The notes below the pieces were generated by a model that saw only the letters and a list, made by a program, of their open reading frames with translations, was not told the origin of the DNA and made no database searches. The position numbers and the translations under genes are program-made. From Bacillus pinisoli (GTDB lineage Bacteria > Bacillota > Bacilli > Bacillales > SA4), in NCBI RefSeq assembly GCF_023036475.1, contig NZ_JAJQKI010000003.1:62001-126000 (forward strand): a DNA stretch of 64,000 nt, given 5' to 3'. Shown here piece after piece: positions 39,982 through 49,701 of the stretch (position 1 is the first letter of the stretch; the number at the start of each line of letters is the position of its first letter).

Positions 39982-40330
39982 TACGCTCTTCCTTTCTTGT
40001 AAATAAATCTCTTTCTATATTGCCCAAAAACATCATTTTTTTTCATAAAACGACAAGGATTTTAATTATTTTCCTAGAAGTATATCTATGGCTTACCTAC
40101 AAATTGAACTGACATTTACATGTACAGGATTCTACTAATTTGGTAAGGTATAAGAATGAATTAAAGCCATTTTAAGATACATATCAAAAGAATCTTTTTC
40201 AATAGTAGTGACATTTAATTACAATAAAATACTAAAAAAACTACTCCTCTAGTAAGAGCGTTACTCTTAAGGATTAGTATTGTAGATTAACGGTAAGTAT
40301 TAACCTTTACAATAAGGAGGATCTTTCATC
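39982..40330. other. Intergenic gap between yrzK and yrvJ
   Basis: This 349-bp AT-rich stretch separates two divergent genes and should hold both promoters. I found no convincing -35/-10 pair, no structured RNA and no small gene. GGAGGATC near 40317-40324 is the ribosome site of yrvJ. Confidence 0.6.
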
Positions 40331-42106
40331 ATGAAAAAGGGTTTTATATTAATGTTAGTTTTATCTCTATTCTGTCTATCTATACCTCAAACCACCATTT
40401 TTGCTGAAAATAATAAGGTAGTCATTAATGTTGATTCATTAAATGTTCGGTCTGGTCCAGGATTATCATATTCTGTAGTAGCTGGTCTTACTCAAAATCA
40501 AGAACTTGAAGTACTAGCAAAAGAGGGAGACTGGATTAAAGTTAAAATCTCTAATAGTCTAAGCGGTTGGGTTGCTAGCTGGTTAGTAACTGAAAAGAAA
40601 AAGGAGAGTAAACAAACAGAGAGTGTAAAAGAAGAAAAATTGGAATCTACTGCAGATGGACTTAGAATTAGAAAAGGTCCTGGTACTAGCTTCCAAGTAG
40701 TAGGTTCTGTCAATAAAGGGGATCTACTTCAATTTAAAGAAAGAAGCGAGAGCTGGGTAAAAATTTCTTATCAACAGTTTGAAGGATGGGTTCATCGTGA
40801 TTATGTGAAGGGCTTACCATCTGAAACTACGACACCTTCTAAAGATGAGAAGGTTATTATAAAAAAAGGGAAAATTACTGCTACTTCCTTAAATGTTCGA
40901 TTATCTCCTTCATTAAATGCGGTAGCGATTGGTTCACTTAAGCAGGACGAGCTAGTTAACATTTATGCTGAGAAATATGATTGGTATGAAATAAACATAG
41001 GAAATAAAACCGGCTGGGTTCATAAAGATTATGTAAAGTTAACTTCAGAAGACGCACCAAGTAATAATGATGAGAACGATGAGAACGATGACACCACTTC
41101 CACTGGTCAAATAGCTGTTGTAACAGCTACTTCCTTAAATGTCCGAGATGATTTTTCCTTAAAGGGAAAAGTGATCGCTCAAGTAAAAAAAGGAGATCAA
41201 CTTGAAGTTGTCAGTGAACAAAATAACTGGTGTCAAGTAAAGCTTCCTGATGGTAAGACAGGCTGGGTGGCTGGATGGTATGTAGAAAAAAAGACAAGCA
41301 CTCCGCCTTCACATTCAGATTCTAGTGATAACAAAACTTCAACTGTATCAATAATATATGACACAACCAATATTCGAAGTGGCCCTTCAACGAAGGATTC
41401 TATCATTCATCGTGCTATGCAAGGAGACAGCTTTACTATTGTAGAAAAAGTGAATGATTGGTATAAGATTACTCTTTCTGACGGAAGTACCGGTTATGTT
41501 GCCGGTTGGATCGTATCGACTACTGGAGAGGTAGCGAAAGTGGAACGACCTGGAATGAATCAATATTTGACGGGTAAAACAGTCGTCATTGATCCAGGGC
41601 ATGGAGGAAGAGATAGTGGCGCTAAAGGAGTTAGAGGTACATTTGAAAAAGCTCTAACACTGCGAGCTGCGAAACTTCTTGATGAGAAGCTTCGTGCTGC
41701 CGGAGCAAATCCAGTATTGACTAGAAATCAAGATGTGTATGTCAGCTTAAACAATCGAGTTAGCCTTTCACACTACTATCAAGCAGATGCTTTTGTAAGC
41801 TTACATTTTGACAGCTCTGTTTATCCTTCTGCTAACGGAGTAACGACCTATTATTATAATAAATCTAAAGACTATTCATTAGGACAATCGATTCAAACCG
41901 AATTAGTCAAATATACGACTTTAAGAGATCGAGGAGTCCAATATGGTAATTACCATATTCTCAGAACGAATAATCGTCCTTCTGTATTATTAGAACTTGG
42001 ATTCTTGAGTAATATAACGGAGGAGGCTCTGGTCGGAACCTCTCATTACCAGGAGCAAATTACTACGGCTATCTTTAATGGATTAGCGTATGAATTTAAG
42101 AAATAG
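40331..42106 (+). CDS. yrvJ: N-acetylmuramoyl-L-alanine amidase with five SH3b domains
   Basis: Secreted cell-wall hydrolase (591 aa). Signal peptide at residues 1-25; five bacterial SH3 domains, each with LNVRSGP-like and GWVxxxxV segments (about 31-90, 100-157, 176-236, 260-320, 333-395); and a C-terminal Amidase_3 domain with zinc ligands in IDPGHGG, FEKAL and SLHFD and the catalytic Glu in LLELGFLSN. Asp follows the second His where Asn is more usual. AAGGAGGATC precedes the ATG. Longer than B. subtilis YrvJ (518 aa), probably from SH3 copy number. Confidence 0.94.
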   Translation: MKKGFILMLVLSLFCLSIPQTTIFAENNKVVINVDSLNVRSGPGLSYSVVAGLTQNQELEVLAKEGDWIKVKISNSLSGWVASWLVTEKKKESKQTESVKEEKLESTADGLRIRKGPGTSFQVVGSVNKGDLLQFKERSESWVKISYQQFEGWVHRDYVKGLPSETTTPSKDEKVIIKKGKITATSLNVRLSPSLNAVAIGSLKQDELVNIYAEKYDWYEINIGNKTGWVHKDYVKLTSEDAPSNNDENDENDDTTSTGQIAVVTATSLNVRDDFSLKGKVIAQVKKGDQLEVVSEQNNWCQVKLPDGKTGWVAGWYVEKKTSTPPSHSDSSDNKTSTVSIIYDTTNIRSGPSTKDSIIHRAMQGDSFTIVEKVNDWYKITLSDGSTGYVAGWIVSTTGEVAKVERPGMNQYLTGKTVVIDPGHGGRDSGAKGVRGTFEKALTLRAAKLLDEKLRAAGANPVLTRNQDVYVSLNNRVSLSHYYQADAFVSLHFDSSVYPSANGVTTYYYNKSKDYSLGQSIQTELVKYTTLRDRGVQYGNYHILRTNNRPSVLLELGFLSNITEEALVGTSHYQEQITTAIFNGLAYEFKK

Positions 42107-42140
42107 GGCATTCAAGTACATTACTTTGTTTGAACCAAGT

Positions 42141-42280
42141 TTTGTTCCATTCGTTTCAGACACATGCTTTCCACGGGGAGAAAGTCGAGCCTCCTCATCT
42201 TCGCTTCCGGGGTCTCGACTTTTCCTCTTCTTCCCGCAGGAGTCAAGTGTCTTCCGCTTCATTCCACAATTTGTCTATAT
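42141..42280. repeat. Dispersed long imperfect palindrome of Bacillaceae type
   Basis: GC-richer than its surroundings. Arms GACACATGCTTTCCACGGGG ... and, inverted, GACACTTGACTCCTGCGGGA ... meet through AAAGTCGAG / CTCGACTTT. This matches a non-coding repeat I know from many Bacillus and Geobacillus intergenic regions (CTCCTGCGGG ... GAGACCCC). It may act as the yrvJ terminator. The 71-codon plus-strand frame across it is not a gene. Confidence 0.7.
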
Positions 42281-42370
42281 GATTAATTGTAAAAAAGTGG
42301 CTTAATTCCTTCAGATAAAAATTATTAAAACAAAAAATGATTAGAAAAAAGTGTGGAGATTAAACCAAAA

Positions 42371-42396
42371 TAAAGAAGCCTTCAATGAAGGCTTCT
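42371..42396. terminator. Terminator of dtd
   Basis: AAAGAAGCCTTC, AATG, GAAGGCTTCTTT-type hairpin directly at the dtd stop, with AT-rich flanks on both strands. Confidence 0.85.
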
Positions 42397-42837
42397 TTAT
42401 TTGCTTTCTACAATCAAAGTGACAGGTCCGACATTAACAAGTTGGACATCCATCATGGCACCAAAGGACCCCGTTTCTACATGCACGCCTTTTTCTCGTA
42501 GCTCATTGTTGAATAATTCATAAATAGTGTTGGCATGCTCAGGTTTTGCCGCTTCCATGAAGTTAGGTCTTCTCCCTTTTCGACAATCACCGTATAAAGT
42601 AAATTGAGAGACCGATAAAACCTGACCCTGAACATCTAACAGGGAGTGATTCATCTTTCCACTTTCATCCTCGAACACTCGAAGATTCGCAATTTTATCC
42701 GCGACATATGCGGCATCCTCTGCGGTATCAGCATGTGTGATTCCTACTAACAGCATGAACCCATTTTGGATTTGTCCTACGATTTTCTTATCTACTGTTA
42801 CGCTTGCATCTCTTGCTCTTTGTACAATTACCCTCAT
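42397..42837 (-). CDS. dtd: D-aminoacyl-tRNA deacylase
   Basis: Removes D-amino acids (and glycine from tRNA-Ala). 146 aa with both active-site signatures: SQFTLYGD and GPVTL near the C-terminus. [16 protein letters not shown] is the family start. It follows relA by nine bases, so relA-dtd is one unit. Confidence 0.97.
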   Translation of the reverse strand: MRVIVQRARDASVTVDKKIVGQIQNGFMLLVGITHADTAEDAAYVADKIANLRVFEDESGKMNHSLLDVQGQVLSVSQFTLYGDCRKGRRPNFMEAAKPEHANTIYELFNNELREKGVHVETGSFGAMMDVQLVNVGPVTLIVESK

Positions 42838-42846
42838 ACATCCACC

Positions 42847-45045
42847 TTAATGCATCATTCTTCTTACCGCATATATATCTGGAATTTGCTTAATTCTGTC
42901 CACTACTTTTTGTAAGTGGTTCACGTTATGAATGGAGATTGCCATTGAAATGGTTGCCATTTTATTACGGTCAGAACGTCCAGATACTGCAGTGATATTT
43001 GTCTTTGTTTCATTTACAGCTTGAAGTACTTCATTTAACAGACCACGTCGATCATAGCCTGATATTTCAATTTCAACATTATACTCTTTACCTTCTTTAG
43101 CATTTCCTTCCCACTCCACGTGCAATAGACGTTCCTTTGCTTCATCGGTATGGATATTAGGACAATCTTCTCGGTGAATAGAAACACCACGGCCTTTTGT
43201 AATAAATCCTACAATGTCATCACCTGGAACCGGATTGCAGCATTTAGAAAGTCGGACTAATAAATTATCAATCCCCTGAACTCTAACACCACTGTCCCGC
43301 TTTTTCGTGACAGAGAATTTTTTCAGATCTTGTACAGCTTCTGCAATGGAAGTTTCTTGCTCCATGTCACGCTTTTTCCGCAACTTCTCTGTCAGTCTAG
43401 TCGCGATTTGGGCAGCCGTAATTCCGTTATACCCAACAGCCGCATACATATCCTCTTCATTTGCAAAATTAAATTTATCTGCTACTCGTCTAAGATTGTC
43501 ATTTACTAGTATTTCCTTTGGATCTAAGTCCATCGCTTTTATTTCTTTTTCAATTAATTCTTTACCTTTTGTTACATTTTCCTCACGACGCTGTTTTTTG
43601 AAAAATTGTCTAATCTTATTTTTCGCCTGTGAGGTTTGCGCGAGTTTTAACCAATCCTGGCTTGGGCCGTACGAATGCTTAGAAGTTAGGATTTCAACAA
43701 TATCTCCTGTATTCAACTTATAATCAAGAGTCACCATTTTGCCATTTACTTTAGCACCAATGGTTTTATTCCCAATTTCAGAATGTATTCGGTAGGAGAA
43801 GTCAATTGGGACTGACCCGGATGGAAGCTCAAACACATCTCCCTTAGGTGTAAAAACAAACACCATGTCTGAAAAAAGGTCAATCTTTAATGATTCCATA
43901 AACTCTTCGGCATTACTTGCATCATTTTGCCATTCAAGGATTTCTCTAAACCATTTAATCTTATTCTCGAAGCTTTGTCCTTCACCAACCTGCTTATCCT
44001 CTTTATAAGCCCAGTGCGCAGCAATACCGTACTCAGCAATATGATGCATTTCACTCGTTCTAATCTGAACCTCTAACGGATCTCCCTGAGGTCCTATAAC
44101 GGTCGTATGGAGTGACTGATACATATTGGCCTTTGGCATCGCAATGTAGTCCTTGAATCTACCAGGCATCGGTTTCCAAGCAGTGTGAATGATTCCAAGA
44201 ATGGCATAGCAGTCCTTAATACTATTGACAACAATTCTGACAGCTAAAAGATCATATATTTCATTAAACTGTTTATTTTGAATAGCCATCTTTCGATAAA
44301 TACTATAAATATGCTTAGGTCTACCATTTATATCAGCACTAATCGAGACTTCTTTCAGTCTTTCACGTACTTCATTCATGACCGCTTCTAAATATTCCTC
44401 ACGTTCTGCCCGTTTCTTTTTCATCAGGTTTACAATTCGGTAATATTGTTGCGGATTTAAATAACGTAATGACGTATCCTCAAGCTCCCATTTAATCTTT
44501 GATATACCAAGGCGATGAGCAAGTGGAGCAAAAATTTCTAATGTTTCATTTGAAATACGTCTTTGTTTTTCCTGTGGCAAATGCTTAAGAGTTCTCATAT
44601 TATGAAGACGATCTGCTAATTTGATCAAGATAACACGTATATCTTGTGCCATTGCAACAAACATTTTTCTATGGTTTTCAGCCTGTTGCTCTTCCTGTGA
44701 CTTAAACTTAATTTTTCCAAGCTTCGTCACACCATCGACTAGCATCGCAACTTCTTTGTTAAATTCATCCTCAAGATCCTGTAAGGTAACAGATGTATCC
44801 TCTACTACATCATGAAGAAACCCTGCCGAAATGGTGACAGGATCCATCTCCAAATCAACTAAGATCCCAGCTACTTGAATGGGGTGGATAATATATGGTT
44901 CACCTGACTTACGATATTGCTCTTGGTGAGCAAGTTTGGCAAACTCATACGCACGTTGAATAAATTGTATGTCTTTTTCTTCTGTTAAATATTTAGCAGC
45001 CTTCTCAATTACTTGCTCAGCTGTTAGTACCTGTTCATTCGCCAT
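42847..45045 (-). CDS. relA: GTP pyrophosphokinase / (p)ppGpp hydrolase
   Basis: Long RSH enzyme (732 aa) making and degrading (p)ppGpp. HD hydrolase domain with GFLHDVVEDT intact, synthetase domain around GRPKHIYSIYRKM and YDLLAVRIVV, TGS (VFTPKGDVFELPSG), zinc-finger region with CCNPVPGDD and HREDCPN, and a C-terminal ACT domain (YNVEIEISGYDRRGLLNEVL). Both activities look intact, so a bifunctional Rel. AGGTG lies before the ATG. Its leader carries a hairpin with a T-rich 3' side. Confidence 0.97.
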   Translation of the reverse strand: MANEQVLTAEQVIEKAAKYLTEEKDIQFIQRAYEFAKLAHQEQYRKSGEPYIIHPIQVAGILVDLEMDPVTISAGFLHDVVEDTSVTLQDLEDEFNKEVAMLVDGVTKLGKIKFKSQEEQQAENHRKMFVAMAQDIRVILIKLADRLHNMRTLKHLPQEKQRRISNETLEIFAPLAHRLGISKIKWELEDTSLRYLNPQQYYRIVNLMKKKRAEREEYLEAVMNEVRERLKEVSISADINGRPKHIYSIYRKMAIQNKQFNEIYDLLAVRIVVNSIKDCYAILGIIHTAWKPMPGRFKDYIAMPKANMYQSLHTTVIGPQGDPLEVQIRTSEMHHIAEYGIAAHWAYKEDKQVGEGQSFENKIKWFREILEWQNDASNAEEFMESLKIDLFSDMVFVFTPKGDVFELPSGSVPIDFSYRIHSEIGNKTIGAKVNGKMVTLDYKLNTGDIVEILTSKHSYGPSQDWLKLAQTSQAKNKIRQFFKKQRREENVTKGKELIEKEIKAMDLDPKEILVNDNLRRVADKFNFANEEDMYAAVGYNGITAAQIATRLTEKLRKKRDMEQETSIAEAVQDLKKFSVTKKRDSGVRVQGIDNLLVRLSKCCNPVPGDDIVGFITKGRGVSIHREDCPNIHTDEAKERLLHVEWEGNAKEGKEYNVEIEISGYDRRGLLNEVLQAVNETKTNITAVSGRSDRNKMATISMAISIHNVNHLQKVVDRIKQIPDIYAVRRMMH

Positions 45046-45070
45046 AAAATCACCTGATTATAAGGTTAAA

Positions 45071-45102
45071 ATAAAGAGAAGTCTAAACATCCTTCTCTTT
45101 AT
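45071..45102 (-). terminator. Terminator-like hairpin in the relA leader
   Basis: Minus strand ATAAAGAGAAG, ten-base loop, CTTCTCTTTAT followed by TTTAACC: eleven perfect pairs, 25 bases above the relA start and downstream of the predicted relA promoter. It could attenuate relA or be a second apt terminator. Confidence 0.65.
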
Positions 45103-45136
45103 CTCACTCTATTAGATTAAAATTATTATTGTTACT

Positions 45137-45165
45137 ATTATCATGAAAATGTTTATAGATGTAAA
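45137..45165 (-). promoter_or_regulatory. Candidate SigA promoter of relA
   Basis: Minus strand TTTACA (45160-45165), 17-bp spacer, GATAAT (45137-45142). The predicted leader of about 85 nt includes the hairpin at 45071-45102. Confidence 0.6.
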
Positions 45166-45216
45166 GGATTTCGGTGAAATTTGTATGTTGACCACTAGTT
45201 ACTCTGTAAGCCTAAA

Positions 45217-45250
45217 AGAAAAAGAGTGTCAACTACACACTCTTTTTCTC
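45217..45250 (-). terminator. Terminator of apt
   Basis: Minus strand AAAGAGTGT / ACACTCTTT arms with a short loop and TTCTTTT, directly after apt. Confidence 0.8.
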
Positions 45251-45257
45251 TCGTATA

Positions 45258-45770
45258 TTAATAAGTCATTAATGTTAATACGTCGTAGCCATCTAATTTC
45301 TTTCTACCATCAAGATAGCTTAGTTCAATTAAGAATGCAATTCCTGCTACTACGCCACCTAACTGTTCAACAAGATTAATTGTTGCTTCAATAGTACCAC
45401 CTGTTGCAAGAAGATCATCTGTGATTAACACACGTTGACCTGGTTTAATCGCATCTTTGTGCATTGTTAACACGTCAGAGCCATACTCAAGTCCGTATTG
45501 AACCTTAATGACTTCTCTTGGCAGCTTGCCTTCCTTACGTACTGGAGCAAACCCAACACCTAAAGCATACGCAACTGGACAACCGATAATAAATCCTCTT
45601 GCCTCTGGTCCTACAACAAGGTCAACATTTTGTTGCTTTGCAAAAGTAACAATTTCATCCGTTGCACTCTTGTAAGCTTCTCCATTGTCCATTAACGTCG
45701 TAATGTCTTTAAATTGAATACCCTCTTTAGGCCAGTTTGGTACGATTGTGACATATTTTTTGTAATCCAT
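45258..45770 (-). CDS. apt: Adenine phosphoribosyltransferase
   Basis: Salvages adenine, including that released by MtnN, to AMP with PRPP. 170 aa from [21 protein letters not shown] motif [13 protein letters not shown] is intact and FKDITTLM is typical. The start at 45770 fits homologues; ATG at 45779 adds three residues. It follows recJ by 16 bases. Confidence 0.97.
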   Translation of the reverse strand: MDYKKYVTIVPNWPKEGIQFKDITTLMDNGEAYKSATDEIVTFAKQQNVDLVVGPEARGFIIGCPVAYALGVGFAPVRKEGKLPREVIKVQYGLEYGSDVLTMHKDAIKPGQRVLITDDLLATGGTIEATINLVEQLGGVVAGIAFLIELSYLDGRKKLDGYDVLTLMTY

Positions 45771-45786
45771 TAAATTCAATTGCCTC

Positions 45787-48129
45787 CTATACTGTTACCA
45801 ATCCTCTATAAACATGATCAAACCAACCTTTTAATTGTGAATAGGATGAGTAGATCATCATATTTTCAATCTCAATCTGGTTTTGTTTTTGCGTATACGT
45901 ATGTGAATCTGTTAAATCACGTTTCTTCGGTTGATCAGTTAATGAAATAACGCCATTGTTTATTGTAACAAATTCTAATTCAAAAAACACGTTTAACATA
46001 AATTGAATAGAATCTTTTGACCAGCCTCGATGTTTAGCCAATCGTTCGCCTTGCGTTTGGAAATTAAATTCCTTATTTTTCCCTAAGAATCCATAAAACC
46101 ATTTAAAATGATCTCTAGTTGGAATTGTATTAAAAAAGTGAGATTCTGACTGGTGAAAAACAGTGTAAATTCTTGCTGGATTTGTTGTTTGGACCAACTT
46201 TTCTAATAGGGATAGTGATGACGGAAGATCCGCTACAATTAAATACTCTTCTTTGTTTAGCTTAGATAAATCTTCTTCATCCTTCACCATTAGTATGTGT
46301 TCCTGAAAATCATGTAAATATAAATTTTCGATGGTTGTTTCCTGAAAGACAATTATTTTTCTTCTATTAGAGGGGATTCCTTCCAATTGTTTGGTAAAGT
46401 TCTTTAATCCTCTCCAATCAAACAGTTGCCATTCTTTAATGGAAATATCTTGAATCATCACTTGCGGCTTTCTAAAATTGTTCCACTCATTTATGGAAAG
46501 CTCACCTAATATTGAAACTTTTGCAATGCTTGAGATTTCATCATATATATGACCAAATCCAAAGGCAATAGCATCTAAACTGATACCCTCATGCTCTAAG
46601 AGTAACTTTAAATGGCTTTGATCTTGACCAATTTTTTTGATCTGAGATATTGAAGTCATTGGAATGGTTACTTTGGGCTTTGGATTTCCAACCCCGTATG
46701 GCGCCAATTTAGAAAGCTCTTCAATAGTTGGAATGGATATATCCTCAAGCTTACATTCCACATCAACATGAGAGACAGGCACAAAATCCTCTGCAGTTAG
46801 TGTTTCATTCGCTAGTTTGATTAACCGCTCCCTTAATTCTTCAATATGGGGAACTTCAACGGTCATACCAGCTGCCATTGTATGTCCACCAAAATGAGGA
46901 AGAATATCACGGCAAGTAGATAAATTTTCAAATAGGTCAAACCCTTCAATACTTCTGGCAGATCCTTTAGCCTTAACCCCTTCGTCGTCAAGGCTCAAAA
47001 CAATAGTCGGACGGTAATACTTCTCGACCAATCTAGATGCAACAATCCCGATTACTCCTGCATTCCAACCTTTTTTACCGATGATTAAAACCGGATTCTG
47101 TTCTAACGGAAAGTCACTCTCTACAAGCTCAATGGCTTCTTGTGTCATTTCGTTAACGATTTTTTTTCGTTCCTTATTTAATTGATCAATTTCGGACGCA
47201 ATCTGTTCAGCTTCTTCCACGTCATCTGTTAAGAAGAGGTGGACAGCAGGGTCAGCATCTCCAAGTCGACCAGCAGCATTTATTCGTGGTCCAATTGAAA
47301 AACCGATTGTTTCTTCGGTAATTTCTTTTTGATCCACGTTGCATACAGATAATAAAGCTCTTAGACCTGGGTTTGTCGTTTCCCTTAAGGCCTTTATTCC
47401 TTTAATGGCAATTAATCGATTCTCGTCATGAAGAGGAACTAGGTCCGCAATCGTTCCAATTGAAGCAATTCCTACATATTCGGTCGGGCACTCTCCTAAC
47501 AGAGCATGTGCTACCTTTAAAGCCACTCCAACTCCAGCAAGCTCCTTGCAAGGATACTCACTCCCTGGCAGCTTGGGATGTATAATGGAAAAAGCATCTG
47601 GTAGAATTGGTCCGGGTTCATGGTGGTCCGTAATAACAAGGTCCATTCCTAGCTCTTTCGCAAACGCAGCTTCACTTAAAGCCGATATACCTGTATCAAC
47701 CGTAATGATTAGCGAATAACCTTCATTGAATGCCCATTGAAAAGCCTCTTTATTAGGTCCATAACCTTCGCGAAAGCGATTAGGTATGTAAAAATCAACC
47801 TGAGCCCCTTTTGCTTGTAAAGCACGCATCATAACCGTGGTACTGCTTACCCCGTCCGCATCATAATCACCAAAAACTAATATCTTTTCATTCTTTTCGA
47901 TAGCTTGATATATTCGTTCTACTGTTCGATCCATCCCCGTTAGTAAAAAGGGATCATGAAAAGCAGATTGTTCTATATTTAAGAATTGACCGGCCTCTTT
48001 AGCAGTGGTGATACCTCTACTAACTAATAACTTGGCTACCATGAGAGAGATCGATAAATCCGTTGATAATTGCATAGCCAATTGTTCGTTTGTTTCCTTT
48101 TGAATCCATCTTGTTCTGGATGCAAGCAT
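45787..48129 (-). CDS. recJ: Single-stranded-DNA-specific exonuclease RecJ
   Basis: 5'-3' ssDNA exonuclease of recombination and repair. 780 aa: DHH phosphoesterase motifs [12 protein letters not shown] and [13 protein letters not shown]1 domain with GGHTMAAG, an OB-fold and a Firmicute C-terminal extension. The start at 48129 has AAGGGGTGA nearby upstream; the frame continues to 48189 but would cross the promoter described at 48152-48180. Followed by apt. Confidence 0.95.
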   Translation of the reverse strand: MLASRTRWIQKETNEQLAMQLSTDLSISLMVAKLLVSRGITTAKEAGQFLNIEQSAFHDPFLLTGMDRTVERIYQAIEKNEKILVFGDYDADGVSSTTVMMRALQAKGAQVDFYIPNRFREGYGPNKEAFQWAFNEGYSLIITVDTGISALSEAAFAKELGMDLVITDHHEPGPILPDAFSIIHPKLPGSEYPCKELAGVGVALKVAHALLGECPTEYVGIASIGTIADLVPLHDENRLIAIKGIKALRETTNPGLRALLSVCNVDQKEITEETIGFSIGPRINAAGRLGDADPAVHLFLTDDVEEAEQIASEIDQLNKERKKIVNEMTQEAIELVESDFPLEQNPVLIIGKKGWNAGVIGIVASRLVEKYYRPTIVLSLDDEGVKAKGSARSIEGFDLFENLSTCRDILPHFGGHTMAAGMTVEVPHIEELRERLIKLANETLTAEDFVPVSHVDVECKLEDISIPTIEELSKLAPYGVGNPKPKVTIPMTSISQIKKIGQDQSHLKLLLEHEGISLDAIAFGFGHIYDEISSIAKVSILGELSINEWNNFRKPQVMIQDISIKEWQLFDWRGLKNFTKQLEGIPSNRRKIIVFQETTIENLYLHDFQEHILMVKDEEDLSKLNKEEYLIVADLPSSLSLLEKLVQTTNPARIYTVFHQSESHFFNTIPTRDHFKWFYGFLGKNKEFNFQTQGERLAKHRGWSKDSIQFMLNVFFELEFVTINNGVISLTDQPKKRDLTDSHTYTQKQNQIEIENMMIYSSYSQLKGWFDHVYRGLVTV

Positions 48130-48133
48130 GAAA

Positions 48134-48177
48134 TCACCCCTTGACCCACTCATTATACAGGAGGAGCCAAGGGGTGA
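48134..48177 (-). promoter_or_regulatory. Inverted repeat holding the recJ ribosome-binding site
   Basis: Perfect ten-base arms TCACCCCTTG and CAAGGGGTGA with a 24-base loop. The 3' arm on the minus strand contains the recJ Shine-Dalgarno AAGGGGTGA, four bases from the ATG. Confidence 0.7.
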
Positions 48178-48180
48178 CAA
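48152..48180 (-). promoter_or_regulatory. Promoter of recJ inside the inverted repeat
   Basis: Minus strand TTGTCA (48175-48180), 17-bp spacer, TATAAT (48152-48157). The predicted start near 48145 lies after the 5' arm of the inverted repeat, so RNA from this promoter would lack the hairpin. Confidence 0.75.
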
Positions 48181-48189
48181 TGGAAACAA

Positions 48190-48567
48190 TTATTCATTCG
48201 ATGGATTGATTTCTTTCGTTTCCTCTTCGATTTTTAATTCATTACTCTGCTTTTCATTATTTCTTTCATAGTTTTGTTTTCGCAAATCTTCGTTCTGAAC
48301 ATGTTCATTAACCTTTTTCGTTAGTTGCTCTTTTTCCTTTTGAAGCTGTCTCACTCTTTTTTGTAATAAAAGAATTCTAAATAAGCCGACCGCGCCTACG
48401 GCAAAAGCCCCCATTACAGCTGATCCTAGTATAACTAGAATTAATGGCCATGAAGCTGTACCAAATAAATAATCTACTTTAACAGGATCTACATTAATCA
48501 CTGCGAAAATGGCAACGATTAATGCAAAGATTAAAGCAATAATTAACGTCCATTGTCCCTTCATCAT
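48190..48567 (-). CDS. yrvD: LapA-domain membrane protein YrvD
   Basis: A 125-residue protein with two membrane helices (about 5-25 and 38-60; the LapA_dom pattern FAVINVDPVKVDYLFG between them) and a charged coiled-coil C-terminus. Position upstream of recJ matches B. subtilis yrvD. Function unknown. GGGGAGGAG precedes the ATG. Confidence 0.85.
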   Translation of the reverse strand: MMKGQWTLIIALIFALIVAIFAVINVDPVKVDYLFGTASWPLILVILGSAVMGAFAVGAVGLFRILLLQKRVRQLQKEKEQLTKKVNEHVQNEDLRKQNYERNNEKQSNELKIEEETKEINPSNE

Positions 48568-48585
48568 GTTCTCCTCCCCTTTCTG

Positions 48586-49485
48586 TTATTCATCTTCATT
48601 ATATGGGTTTACATGTATAAATACGTCTTGAACATGTGCATGTTGTATGAGCTGTTCCTTAACGTTTTTCCCAATACGATGTCCTTCTTCAACTGTTATA
48701 TAAGGATCAACAGATATCTTCAAGTCTACAATCACATAATGACCATGCTCCCTTGCAAGAAGCCCATCGATTTTTTTCACACCATCAACCGTCAAAACTA
48801 TTTCTCTTAAGTCCTCTGTATCCTCATCATGTAAAACATGATCTAATGTATTATGTATCGATTCTGAACCTAACTTCCATGCAATGCGCAATATCATCAA
48901 TGCTACTACTAGACCTGCCACAGGATCAGCATAAACAAGCCACTCTAGGCCCAAGTAGTCACCGATAATGGCTCCTGCAATACCAATTAATGCGGCAATA
49001 GAAGAAAATACATCTGACCGATGCTCATAGGCATTTACAATAATGGCATCACTATTTATTCTTTTACCCAAATTATACTTATATCGAAACATCCATTCTT
49101 TAACAATAATGGAGAACACGACTGCGTAGATTGCTGGCATTTTGGGTGCTTCTATTTCATGAAAAAAAGCTTCAATTGAGGATTTACCTATCTCGATACC
49201 AACTAAAAATAATAATACAGCTACGATTATAGCTGCAATTGATTCCGCCTTTCCATGACCGTATGGATGATCTTCATCTGGCGGCTGCTTGGCAGCACGT
49301 AAGCCTATGTATACAGCAAATGAGCCTGCAATGTCAGAAGCAGAATGTACAGCATCCGCAACTAACGCTCTACTATTACTCGTGACACCGACGATCCCTT
49401 TTAACAAGGCTAGCACGATATTTCCAACGACACCTACCATCGCAGCAAATTCTGCCTCTTTAAAGCGATCCTTCTGTTCCTTCAT
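48586..49485 (-). CDS. Cation diffusion facilitator exporter, possibly manganese
   Basis: Six-helix CDF protein (299 aa) with a C-terminal cytoplasmic ferredoxin-like domain. Metal-site motifs are LVADAVHSASD in helix 2 and NAYEHRSDVFSS in helix 5. The latter has Glu where zinc transporters have His, so manganese, iron or cobalt is more likely than zinc (inference). AAGGATG is seven bases before the ATG at 49485. It begins the run CDF-yrvD-recJ-apt and lies back-to-back with a second CDF gene. Confidence 0.88.
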   Translation of the reverse strand: MKEQKDRFKEAEFAAMVGVVGNIVLALLKGIVGVTSNSRALVADAVHSASDIAGSFAVYIGLRAAKQPPDEDHPYGHGKAESIAAIIVAVLLFLVGIEIGKSSIEAFFHEIEAPKMPAIYAVVFSIIVKEWMFRYKYNLGKRINSDAIIVNAYEHRSDVFSSIAALIGIAGAIIGDYLGLEWLVYADPVAGLVVALMILRIAWKLGSESIHNTLDHVLHDEDTEDLREIVLTVDGVKKIDGLLAREHGHYVIVDLKISVDPYITVEEGHRIGKNVKEQLIQHAHVQDVFIHVNPYNEDE

Positions 49486-49701
49486 TACTTCACATCCTTT
49501 TCTTACAGGTAATGACACTATTATTGTAACCTAATTTAATGAAATGATTGACTGGTGTGCTTTTTACTTATGTATCGATGAAAATATTTGCTTCTGTAGT
49601 ATACCAATGTTCACTCAATTTCTAAAGGCAGGATAATTAAAAATAAATAAAGTCATAATACGTGTAGAGTAAGAATGCGAAAAAGAGATAGGAGGTAACG
49701 C

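Noticed and set aside
42090-42305. 71-codon plus-strand frame after yrvJ
   Set aside because: Lies in the palindromic repeat and overlaps the yrvJ end; no ribosome site.
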